Translations under genes and position numbers: made by a program
Shown: one piece after another, positions 28,645-36,851 of the stretch
Numbering within the stretch: the first letter of the stretch is position 1
Layout of the letters: each line of letters opens with the position of its first letter
The notes under the pieces: generated by a model
The model's input: only the letters and a program-made list of their open reading frames with translations
Database searches by the model: none
Told to the model about the DNA's origin: nothing
NCBI RefSeq assembly: GCF_963973895.1
Contig: NZ_CAXBBF010000002.1
Source of the DNA: Porticoccus sp950063125
Lineage (GTDB): Bacteria > Pseudomonadota > Gammaproteobacteria > Pseudomonadales > Porticoccaceae
Reading direction: 5' to 3' (one strand)
DNA length: 64,000 bases

Positions 28645-29604
28645 ATGACTCATCAGCAAAAAATTTTGCAGCTCCGTGACTATCTCAATACCCAGATCGT
28701 GGGCCAGCCCCACCTGATAGACCGACTGATCATTGCCATTCTGGCCGATGGCCACCTGTTGGTGGAAGGCGCCCCCGGGCTGGCAAAAACCAAAGCCATC
28801 AAAACTTTGGCGGATGGTATCACTGGGGATTTTCATCGTGTCCAGTTCACGCCCGACCTGTTGCCCTCCGACATCACTGGCAGTGATATCTACCGCCCGG
28901 AAGACGGCAGTTTTCAATTCCAGCCAGGCCCGATTTTTCACAACCTGGTACTGGCAGACGAAATAAACCGTGCACCGGCCAAAGTCCAGTCAGCGCTGCT
29001 GGAAGCCATGGCAGAGCGCCAGATCAGTGTCGGCCGCAGCACCTATCCACTGCCCAAACTTTTCCTGGTCATGGCCACCCAGAACCCCATCGAACAGGAA
29101 GGTACATACCCACTGCCGGAAGCACAAATGGACCGCTTTCTGATGCACGTCAACGTCGACTACCCCGAGTCAGAGGCGGAGAGACAGATTTTGCGCCTGG
29201 CTCGCAATGAGGCATTGAACGAACCGGTAGCTGCCGTCGACAAAGTCACAGAGGAAACCCTGCTGGAAGCCCGCAAAGAAGTTTTGTCAGTCCACATGGC
29301 AGAACCCGTGGAGGAATATATCGTCCAGTTGATCCTCGCCACCCGCAATCCCACCGATTATTGCGAAAAACTGGGTAGCTGGCTTGATTTTGGTGCCAGC
29401 CCAAGAGCCACCATATCGCTGGATCGCTGTGCGCGGGCCTGCGCATGGCTCAAGGGTCACGACTACGTTTCCCCCGACGATGTGCGCAACGTGATTCACG
29501 ATGTATTGCGCCATCGTCTTATTCTGAGTTTTGAGGCAGAGGCCAGTGGCATTACTCCGGACCGGGCAATCGATACCCTGATCAGCAACGTTCCCTCTGC
29601 CTGA
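28645..29604 (+). CDS. MoxR-family AAA+ ATPase
   Basis: 319 residues. Walker A is EGAPGLAKTKAIKTLA; Walker B is LVLADEINRAPAKVQSALLEAM; sensor 1 is ATQNPIEQEGTYPLPEAQMDRF. MoxR ATPases act as chaperones with VWA proteins, and here five such partner genes follow in the same direction with overlaps or gaps of a few bases. This gene leads the operon. The family's exact client is unknown, with stress tolerance and envelope integrity being the usual phenotype. Confidence 0.93.
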   Translation: MTHQQKILQLRDYLNTQIVGQPHLIDRLIIAILADGHLLVEGAPGLAKTKAIKTLADGITGDFHRVQFTPDLLPSDITGSDIYRPEDGSFQFQPGPIFHNLVLADEINRAPAKVQSALLEAMAERQISVGRSTYPLPKLFLVMATQNPIEQEGTYPLPEAQMDRFLMHVNVDYPESEAERQILRLARNEALNEPVAAVDKVTEETLLEARKEVLSVHMAEPVEEYIVQLILATRNPTDYCEKLGSWLDFGASPRATISLDRCARACAWLKGHDYVSPDDVRNVIHDVLRHRLILSFEAEASGITPDRAIDTLISNVPSA

Positions 29605-29607
29605 TCA

Positions 29608-30543
29608 ATGGACGATCCCGATCTCAACAATCCGGCCATCGCCGATGTCACCACGCTGGTAGGCATGCGATTTGGTACGCGCGACCTGAAATTCTTCCCC
29701 CGGCGTATGGCGAGAACCTCGCTGATGGGGGGGCACCACTCGCGGACGCGAGGCCGGGGTATGGATTTTGAAGAAGTCCGGCAATACCAGCCCGGTGACG
29801 ATATCCGCTCGATCGACTGGCGCGTCACGGCACGCACCCTGACGCCCCATACCAAGTTGTTTCGGGAAGAACGGGAGCGACCCATCCTGGTAATTACCGA
29901 CCTGCGCCCCAATATGTTCTTTGGTTCAAAAATGCTGAAATCCATCACCGCCTGCCAGCTGGCCGCTGCGCTCGGCTGGGCGGGGCTGAACGCCAACGAT
30001 CGGGTTGGCGGGCTGATTATCGGCGCGGAGCAGCATCGCGAAATCCGCGCGCGTCGCAGCAGCCACAGCGTCTTGCAGTTGATCCACCAGTTAAGGGATT
30101 TCAGTGCACTGCTGACCCGCTCAGTGCCCGGCAAATACAGCATGGTCGATATCATGCGGGACAGTCGGCGGGTAGCACTGCCCGGCTCAACACTGTTTCT
30201 GATCAGTGACTTTCATGACTTGGACAAAGACTGCGAGCAGCACCTTTTCGAATTGGCCAGACACTGTGATGTCAACCTGTGCCAGATTCATGACCCACTG
30301 GAAAAACAGTTACCGCCCCCGGCCCTCTACCAGGTCAATGACGGTAACCAGCAATTTTCACTGAACACCCGAAGTCGTGAATTACGCGAGGAGTTTGAAC
30401 AGCACTTTCTCCGTCACCAGGCTCGCCTGCGACAGCTTTGCACGCAATTGCGCATGGGGCTGATGGCTTTTGAAACAGGAACCTCTGTCATACCGACCCT
30501 GCAACAGACTTACAGCAGAAAAAAAACCGGCCGTCACCCATGA
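29608..30543 (+). CDS. DUF58 protein of MoxR-Bat operon
   Basis: 311 residues with the DUF58 hallmark GRGMDFEEVRQYQPGDDIRSI followed by DWRVTARTLTPHTKLF. The C-terminal half has a degenerate VWA-like fold. It is the usual second gene after moxR and starts 3 bases after it; it overlaps the next gene by 4 bases. No membrane helix is seen, so it is probably a cytosolic bridge between MoxR and the membrane VWA proteins (inference). Confidence 0.88.
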   Translation: MDDPDLNNPAIADVTTLVGMRFGTRDLKFFPRRMARTSLMGGHHSRTRGRGMDFEEVRQYQPGDDIRSIDWRVTARTLTPHTKLFREERERPILVITDLRPNMFFGSKMLKSITACQLAAALGWAGLNANDRVGGLIIGAEQHREIRARRSSHSVLQLIHQLRDFSALLTRSVPGKYSMVDIMRDSRRVALPGSTLFLISDFHDLDKDCEQHLFELARHCDVNLCQIHDPLEKQLPPPALYQVNDGNQQFSLNTRSRELREEFEQHFLRHQARLRQLCTQLRMGLMAFETGTSVIPTLQQTYSRKKTGRHP

Positions 30544-31031
30544 ACCCCCAGGATCCACTCTCACAGCTGCGCGACATTCACCTGCCCGATCCGGTCGGTT
30601 GGTGGCCCCCTGCCCCGGGCTGGTGGTTGCTGGCACTACTGCTATTGAGCGCAATGACTTACTGTCTCTGGTGGCTGAAAAAACGGCACCAGGACAACCG
30701 CTATCGACGGGAGGCTCTGCATTGCCTGGCCGAACTGCAGCAATCCCTGGCGGGGCAACCGCTCGAGTATTGCCACGCCATGCTGGCACTTCTGCGTCGC
30801 ACCGCGAAAACAGCCTACCCGAATCAGGCCCTCGAGTCGGAGCTGACGCCACAGTTATTGCAGAGGCTTAACCAGCAATGCCGGCAAACACTGTTCGACG
30901 AAACACTACAGCAACAGTTGAAAGTACTGCCCTATCGGGCTGATCCGGAAAATATCGACCATCTGGTTATTTCCCTGCACACCGCCATCAAGCGATGGCT
31001 CGAACAGCATCGGCGGAGCAAATCATGCTGA
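30540..31031 (+). CDS. DUF4381 membrane protein of MoxR-Bat operon
   Basis: 163 residues: a proline/tryptophan-rich N terminus (DPVGWWPPAPGWW), one membrane helix (LLALLLLSAMTYCLWWL), then a cytoplasmic helical region. This is the DUF4381 layout found between DUF58 and VWA genes. It overlaps genes on both sides (ATGA at 30540; the next ATG lies inside its last codons), indicating tight translational coupling. Confidence 0.88.
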   Translation: MNPQDPLSQLRDIHLPDPVGWWPPAPGWWLLALLLLSAMTYCLWWLKKRHQDNRYRREALHCLAELQQSLAGQPLEYCHAMLALLRRTAKTAYPNQALESELTPQLLQRLNQQCRQTLFDETLQQQLKVLPYRADPENIDHLVISLHTAIKRWLEQHRRSKSC

Positions 31032-32014
31032 CATTTGAATGGCCCTGGCTGTTTATCCTGTTGCCGGTGCCGATTATTTACCGGGTACTGCGCAGCCGGG
31101 CCGAGGCGACGACACCGGCCCTGAAGGTGCCCGTCTACTCGGCGCTGTCCAGGAATGTACCGGTGCAAAAAAGTGGCGGCGGCTGGTACTGGTTGGCACT
31201 GGCACTACTGGTGGCTACCTGGATTGCCCTGCTCACAGCGGCTGCCCGCCCCACCTGGGTTGGCGACCCCATTGCCATACCCAGCACTGGCCGGGATCTG
31301 CTGATGGCCGTCGATATCTCCGGCAGCATGCAAGAAACCGATATGCAGATAGGTGGTAATACCATTGACCGGCTTACTGCCGTCAAACAGGTGGTCGGGG
31401 AGTTTGTAGAGCGCCGGCAGGGCGACCGAATGGGACTGATATTGTTCGGTACCCGCCCCTACCTGCAGACACCGCTGACATTTGATCGAAGGACCCTGAA
31501 TGTGCTGCTCGACGAAGCCCAGATTGGCTTTGCGGGCGACCGCACCGCCATTGGTGATGCCATCGGCCTGGCGGTGAAACGCCTGCAGCCTCGCCCCAAA
31601 AGTCATCGGGTCCTGATTTTGCTGACGGATGGTGCCAATTCTGCTGGCCGGGTTAAACCACTCGAAGCGGCTGACATCGCAGCCAGGGAAAACATTGTAA
31701 TCCACACCATCGGCATTGGTGCAGAAGTCAAGCTGGAACGCAGTCTCTTTGGCACGCGGCGGATCAACCCCTCCAGTGACCTGGATGAAGCGACCCTGAC
31801 CGTCATCGCCGAGAAAACCGGTGGCCAATATTTTCGCGCTCGCAACCCGGAAGAGCTTGAAGCGATCTACAGGCGGCTTGATCAGTTGGAACCCGTTGCC
31901 CAGGAAGCGGAAACCCTGAGGCCGACCAAGGCATTATTTTATTGGCCACTGGGATTCGCACTGCTCTGCAGCTTTGCAATGGCAGCCCTGACAAATCGCG
32001 GGGATAACCGCTGA
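31025..32014 (+). CDS. BatA-like VWA membrane protein
   Basis: 329 residues. Two N-terminal hydrophobic segments (WLFILLPVPIIYRVL, and a helix near residue 60) flank a periplasm/cytosol VWA domain with a complete MIDAS: DISGSM, then the threonine loop and LLTDGAN. A C-terminal membrane helix (LFYWPLGFALLCSFAMAAL) closes it. I chose the ATG at 31025 rather than an upstream frame start at 30995 because the hydrophobic segment then begins naturally and the start overlaps the preceding stop. Confidence 0.9.
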   Translation: MLTFEWPWLFILLPVPIIYRVLRSRAEATTPALKVPVYSALSRNVPVQKSGGGWYWLALALLVATWIALLTAAARPTWVGDPIAIPSTGRDLLMAVDISGSMQETDMQIGGNTIDRLTAVKQVVGEFVERRQGDRMGLILFGTRPYLQTPLTFDRRTLNVLLDEAQIGFAGDRTAIGDAIGLAVKRLQPRPKSHRVLILLTDGANSAGRVKPLEAADIAARENIVIHTIGIGAEVKLERSLFGTRRINPSSDLDEATLTVIAEKTGGQYFRARNPEELEAIYRRLDQLEPVAQEAETLRPTKALFYWPLGFALLCSFAMAALTNRGDNR

Positions 32015-33861
32015 TGAGCATGCTGCAAGCCCTGTCTGAATTTCATTTTCTCCGGCCAGCCTGGTTGCTGGTCATTCTGCCTGCGCTACTCACCAGCTGG
32101 TGGTTACACCGCTCCCAGATCAGGCGGGGCAACTGGCATCGGGTCATTGCACCGGAACTGTTGCCGCTGCTACTGGATGAATCTACCCATCAAAAACGGC
32201 GTTCACTGGTAGTGGTTTCACTCCTCGGCTGGATCATCGCCGCGCTTGCCATGGCTGGCCCCACCTGGGATCGGACACCCCTGCCAATCCACAAGCAGGA
32301 AAGTGCGCTGATCATCCTGTTTGACCTCTCACCCTCCATGTTGTCCCAGGATCAGAAACCCAACCGGCTTACCCGTGCACGGCTGAAACTGATCGAGTTG
32401 TTGCAGCAACGCAAAGAGGGGACAACCGGGTTGATAGCCTACGCTGACGATGCCTTTGTGGTCAGCCCGCTCACCGATGACGCCAACACCCTTGCAGCAC
32501 TGGTTCCGGCTCTGGACCCCAACATCATGCCCGGCCCCGGCAGCCATGTTGAATCCGCCGTACAAAAGGCCATGGAACTGGCGCTCAATGCCGGAGCCAC
32601 CCGAGCGGACATATTGTTAATGACCGATGGTGTTGCCGAGCGCGCCAGAAGTGAACTGAGTAATATCTTTCGCGGTATGGGCGACTTCCGACTATCGGTG
32701 TTCGGTATTGGTACAGCAGAGGGGGCACCCATACCCATTGGCGGCGGCGGATTTGCCAAGGACAGCAGCGGCTCCATCATTGTGCCGCGTCTGGATGAGC
32801 CGGGACTAAAACAACTGGCAAACCGGCACGGCGGCCGCTACAGCGCCATCACGGCAGACAACACCGATATCAACTATCTGCTGGAGGGCTTCGAAATCGG
32901 ACCGGATGCTTCCACCCGTCAGCTTGAACGCAACTTTGATAGCTGGCATGACGCGGGCTATTGGCTGGTGCTGCTGTTGTTACCGATACTGGTGCTGGCT
33001 TCACGTCGCGGCATAGTCCTTGCCTGCCTGATACTGACACCACTGTTTGGTCTACCCGTACCCGCCCACGCCCTGAGCTGGGATGACCTTTGGCTGACAC
33101 CTGACCAGCAGGCATTACGGGCTCTGCAGGAAGGCGATACCGCCACCGCGCAGGAAAAATTCAATAACACGCAATGGAAAGCGGCCGCCGCTTACCGCAA
33201 TGGTCAATACGACCAGGCCACCGAACTGTATCAGGGTGATTCAGCCATCGATCACTACAATCGCGGCAATGCACTGGCAAAAGATGGCAAGCTTGAAGAA
33301 GCCATTGCCAGCTACAACCGTGCCCTGGCGCTGGCACCGGAAATGGAGGACGCCCAGTTTAATCGTGAACTGGTGGAACAACTCAAGCAGCAGCAGCAGA
33401 ATCAGCGGCAGGATCAGCCGAAAGATGATCCCCCGGAAAAATCTGAAGATCAGCAAAATCAGCAACAGCCCGGCGAACAGGACCCCGAAGACTCCAGTGA
33501 CGGTTCTGACAATCCGTCCGGAAGCAATAACCAGAACAGTGCCGAGCCACCTGACCCTGAAGCAGAAGATGGGCAACAGGAAGGCGAACAATCGCAGCCG
33601 GAAAGCCCGCCAGAACCCTCCAAACAGTCGAGCGATCCGCTACCCTCTCCCGGTGATGGCGAGGAAAGTGAACAACCATCACAGGGATCACTGCCGGAAA
33701 TGAGTGAGGAAGAAAAACAGGCCATGGAGCAATGGCTGAGAAAAATCCCAGATGATCCCGGTGGCTTGCTGAGGGAAAAATTTCGCTATGAATCAAGAAA
33801 GCGTGAATTCGAGGAACGCCGCGGTATTAACTCGCCCGGCGATCAGGAACAGAGGTGGTAA
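32014..33861 (+). CDS. BatB/BatC fusion: VWA plus TPR protein
   Basis: 615 residues. Membrane helices near residues 15-30 and 60-80 precede a VWA domain whose MIDAS is DLSPSM, then MTDGVAERARSELS. Further helices near residues 310-345 follow, then tetratricopeptide repeats (AIDHYNRGNALAKDGKLEEA). The C terminus is a roughly 150-residue disordered Gln/Pro/Glu/Ser-rich tail (QQQQNQRQDQPKDD and similar), ending in a basic helix. In Bacteroides batB and batC are separate; here they are fused, as in many proteobacteria. It overlaps the BatA stop by one base (TGATG). Confidence 0.9.
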   Translation: MSMLQALSEFHFLRPAWLLVILPALLTSWWLHRSQIRRGNWHRVIAPELLPLLLDESTHQKRRSLVVVSLLGWIIAALAMAGPTWDRTPLPIHKQESALIILFDLSPSMLSQDQKPNRLTRARLKLIELLQQRKEGTTGLIAYADDAFVVSPLTDDANTLAALVPALDPNIMPGPGSHVESAVQKAMELALNAGATRADILLMTDGVAERARSELSNIFRGMGDFRLSVFGIGTAEGAPIPIGGGGFAKDSSGSIIVPRLDEPGLKQLANRHGGRYSAITADNTDINYLLEGFEIGPDASTRQLERNFDSWHDAGYWLVLLLLPILVLASRRGIVLACLILTPLFGLPVPAHALSWDDLWLTPDQQALRALQEGDTATAQEKFNNTQWKAAAAYRNGQYDQATELYQGDSAIDHYNRGNALAKDGKLEEAIASYNRALALAPEMEDAQFNRELVEQLKQQQQNQRQDQPKDDPPEKSEDQQNQQQPGEQDPEDSSDGSDNPSGSNNQNSAEPPDPEAEDGQQEGEQSQPESPPEPSKQSSDPLPSPGDGEESEQPSQGSLPEMSEEEKQAMEQWLRKIPDDPGGLLREKFRYESRKREFEERRGINSPGDQEQRW

Positions 33862-33867
33862 AAGTTG

Positions 33868-35580
33868 ATGAACGCTGATTGGGGTAGATCACTGCTATGT
33901 TACGTGTTTGTTCCGCTATTCCTGTTGCTGGGCAGCACCGGGGCCAAGGCTGACAACTTGTCGGCGACAGTGGACCGCAACCAGCTCAATCGCGGTGAAA
34001 CTGTCGAATTGCGGGTTCGATTCGACAGCCAGACATCTGGCGAGCCGGACTTTTCTGTCCTGGAGGAGGACTTTGAGATCCTCTCACGCCGACAACAAAA
34101 CCAGTTTTCACTGATCAATGGCACAGCGGTCTCCTACACTGAGTGGCTACTGGAGCTTCTGCCCACAAGAACGGGGGAAATACTGATCCCGGAGCTTGAT
34201 TTTAAAGGCGTAAACAGCGAGGCAATCACCCTACAGGTGGAAGATAGCCGCCCAGCGGCGAGAAACAGGGAACCGATATTTGTTGAAACCGAGCTGGATA
34301 AAACCACCGCCTATGTTCAGGAACAGCTGTTGCTGACTTTGCGGATTTTCACGTCAGAACCTCTGCTCGGCCTCAGCAGCGACGGTTTATCAATAGACAA
34401 TACCTCCATACTGCAACTGGCGGAAAACCAGTACCAGACCCGCGAAAATGGTGTGGTTTATCAAGTCAACGAGATCAAATACGTGTTGTTCCCGGAGGCC
34501 AGTGGCGAACTGGTCATACCCCAAGTTCGTCTGAATACGGCTATTCCAGATCGCCGCGATCCTTTCTCGGGCTCCCTTTTCGGAAACCGGGGCAAGCGTG
34601 TCCTGCTCTATTCGGACGAGCAAAGAGTGACTGTTCTGCCCCGCCCCGCCAATTCGGGCGGTGGTGCCTGGCTTCCCGCCAAGGGTCTCAGTCTCACCGA
34701 GCGCTGGAGCCGCCCGCCCGATGAACTGGTGGCGGGGGAACCGATCACCCGCACCATCACACTGACCGCACAAGAACTGGCGGCCACCCAACTGCCACCC
34801 CTGCAAATTCCCGATGGCGATGGTTACAAAATCTACCCCGACCAGCCCCAGATGGATAACAGTGGCGATAGCAGTGGTGTAATCGGTTCACGGGTGGAAT
34901 CAATGGCCATTGTGCCATCCAGAGCCGGAACCATTACCCTGCCCCCGATAACCGTCCAGTGGTGGGACACCATCAGCCAGCAACCGAGGCAAGCGGTCCT
35001 TGAAGAACGCACCCTGACAGTGAAAGCCGCTGCAGGCCAGGTGCCGGACGTGACCGAAACGGATGAAACCGACAACAGCAACACAACCGAAGCAATGGTT
35101 GCACCCGTGGTCGCTCAGGAGTCAGGCCTGCTGATATGGATATTGATCGGGGTGAATCTTTTGCTCCTGATCGCCGTCGCAGTACTATTTTTGCTGTGGC
35201 GCAATAGTCGTCGTCAACCGGCACTGAACGTCACCCCGGTAGAAACGGTGGGTGAGCCCAAAGAAACCGCATTGTTTGCCGAACTCCAACGGCAATCCAG
35301 TGGCGATAACACGCGGGCATTTCGTCATGCTCTGCTACGCTGGGCACGGGTATACTGGGACAGGCCCTTATTGACACTGCAAGATGTGGCCACCACAGCA
35401 AACAGTGACGAACTGGCCGCAACACTGGATGCGCTGGATCGTTCGCTCTACAGTGGCGTCGCCCAGGAGAATGTCAGCCTGCCGACAATCTTTGAGCAAT
35501 TAAAACAGCTCAGAAAGAACCGAAAAGGCCTAGGCAAACAACAAAAAGGGACGCCACTGGCACCGCTGTATGGCAAGTAA
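33868..35580 (+). CDS. BatD-like membrane protein
   Basis: 570 residues with a signal peptide (cut after GAKA), an extracytoplasmic beta-rich region (Ig-like; begins LSATVDRNQLNRGETVELRV), one membrane helix (LLIWILIGVNLLLLIAVAVLFLL, around residue 440) and a cytoplasmic C-terminal helical domain. This is BatD/DUF4384-like architecture at the end of a moxR-bat operon. A TTG at 33865 directly precedes the chosen ATG; AGAGGTGG serves either. A strong terminator follows 68 bases later. Confidence 0.88.
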   Translation: MNADWGRSLLCYVFVPLFLLLGSTGAKADNLSATVDRNQLNRGETVELRVRFDSQTSGEPDFSVLEEDFEILSRRQQNQFSLINGTAVSYTEWLLELLPTRTGEILIPELDFKGVNSEAITLQVEDSRPAARNREPIFVETELDKTTAYVQEQLLLTLRIFTSEPLLGLSSDGLSIDNTSILQLAENQYQTRENGVVYQVNEIKYVLFPEASGELVIPQVRLNTAIPDRRDPFSGSLFGNRGKRVLLYSDEQRVTVLPRPANSGGGAWLPAKGLSLTERWSRPPDELVAGEPITRTITLTAQELAATQLPPLQIPDGDGYKIYPDQPQMDNSGDSSGVIGSRVESMAIVPSRAGTITLPPITVQWWDTISQQPRQAVLEERTLTVKAAAGQVPDVTETDETDNSNTTEAMVAPVVAQESGLLIWILIGVNLLLLIAVAVLFLLWRNSRRQPALNVTPVETVGEPKETALFAELQRQSSGDNTRAFRHALLRWARVYWDRPLLTLQDVATTANSDELAATLDALDRSLYSGVAQENVSLPTIFEQLKQLRKNRKGLGKQQKGTPLAPLYGK

Positions 35581-35647
35581 ACCGGCAGCGGGTTTCTGTT
35601 GACGTGAATGGGTGCCGTAAATGGATAGTGCCTGTAAAAAGTGCATT

Positions 35648-35681
35648 AAAAAGCACAAAATGCTGCTATTTTGTGCTTTTT
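35648..35681 (+). terminator. Bidirectional intrinsic terminator after moxR-bat operon
   Basis: AAAAAGCACAAAAT (35648-35661) pairs perfectly over 14 bases with its complement at 35668-35681, with a 6-base loop. The T-tract on one side and A-tract on the other let it work in both directions. The rest of the 35581-35851 gap shows only AT-rich leader sequence for parA. Confidence 0.88.
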
Positions 35682-35851
35682 CCCATTGTAGGGCAGATTG
35701 TTTTCCACCCATTGATGAGCGCTTACCCACAGCGGGGGCGAAGAAGCTTCGCGTCGATCAAGGGATTCAATAAAATGACAATTTGGCATTTTTCATGCAG
35801 GATGCTTTACCGAAAAGCCACCCATTTCAACGCTAGGCAAGGATCCAGAGT

Positions 35852-36646
35852 ATGCGTCGAGTTGTTTTCAATCAAAAAGGCGGTGTAGGCAAGTCCAGTA
35901 TCACCTGCAATCTGGCGGCTATCGCTGCCAACAGTGGGAAACGGACACTGTTGCTGGACCTAGATCCACAGGGCAACTCCACCCAGTACCTACTGGGTGA
36001 AAACCCTGATACGGCCAACACCATTGCCGATTACTTTTCTCAGACCCTGTCTTTTAACCTCTCACCGAAGAAACCGGCTGAATTTATCACTGAAACCCCC
36101 TTTGCCAATCTGTCGATCATGGCGTCAGACCCCGAACTGGAAGAGATCGAACAAAAGCTGGAATCCCGCCACAAAATCTACAAGTTGCGTGACTTGCTAA
36201 ACAAGCTGGAACCGCACTTTGATGAGGTGTTTATTGACACAGCACCGGCGATGAACTTCTACACCACCTCAGCACTGGTGAGCGCCGACCGGGTATTGAT
36301 TCCCTTCGATTGTGACGCATTTTCACGACATGCCCTGTACAACATTCTGCATGTTATTGGCGAAATACGGGACGATCACAACGAAGACCTGCTGATTGAA
36401 GGAATCATCGCCAACCAGTTTCAGCCGAGAGCCAATTTGCCGACACAAATCATCAATGAACTGATTGCAGAGAAGCACCCGGTACTGCCGATCTATCTGA
36501 ACCAGTCGGTAAAAATGCGCGAATCACATCAGGCGGGGAAACCGCTGATTCACTTTGCACCCAGTCACCCACTGACCCAGCAATTCCTGGCGCTTCATGA
36601 GCATTTGAACAACAAAAAACGGCCCAAAAAATCCGCAGCCAAGTAA
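35852..36646 (+). CDS. Orphan ParA/Soj-family ATPase
   Basis: 264 residues with the deviant Walker A motif FNQKGGVGKSS (residues 6-16), LLDLDPQGNST (A' motif) and FIDTAPAMNFYT (Walker B). Closest in form to short ParA/MinD-type ATPases that position cargo on the nucleoid or pole. No parB, chemotaxis or cellulose genes are adjacent, so the cargo is not evident. The C terminus is basic (NKKRPKKSAAK), compatible with nonspecific DNA binding. It is flanked by terminators on both sides, hence monocistronic. Confidence 0.88.
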   Translation: MRRVVFNQKGGVGKSSITCNLAAIAANSGKRTLLLDLDPQGNSTQYLLGENPDTANTIADYFSQTLSFNLSPKKPAEFITETPFANLSIMASDPELEEIEQKLESRHKIYKLRDLLNKLEPHFDEVFIDTAPAMNFYTTSALVSADRVLIPFDCDAFSRHALYNILHVIGEIRDDHNEDLLIEGIIANQFQPRANLPTQIINELIAEKHPVLPIYLNQSVKMRESHQAGKPLIHFAPSHPLTQQFLALHEHLNNKKRPKKSAAK

Positions 36647-36678
36647 TCAACTCAAAGGAGGCGTTTAGAGCCGTGGGC

Positions 36679-36706
36679 AAAAAAAAGGAGAGCCAGAGGC
36701 TCTCCT
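36679..36706 (-). terminator. Intrinsic terminator 2 downstream of pepN
   Basis: AGGAGAGCC / GGCTCTCCT, a 9-bp perfect stem with a 3-base loop; on the minus strand it is followed by eight Ts (36679-36686). It is the second of two stacked terminators facing transcription from pepN. Confidence 0.88.
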
Positions 36707-36720
36707 AAATATTAACGATG

Positions 36721-36742
36721 AAAAACCCCTTCAACAGGGGTT
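36721..36742 (-). terminator. Intrinsic terminator 1 downstream of pepN
   Basis: AACCCC / GGGGTT with a 7-base loop; on the minus strand it ends in TTTTT. It lies about 110 bases past the pepN stop, before the stronger hairpin. Confidence 0.75.
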
Positions 36743-36851
36743 GCTGTCACTTCGGAGATACGCCTGTTTGGCACATCTACCTGATCAGTGTCTGCTTATT
36801 CATCGTCCTTGTCATTGACCCGCATCAAGTCAACATGCAGCGCTAACCCCT

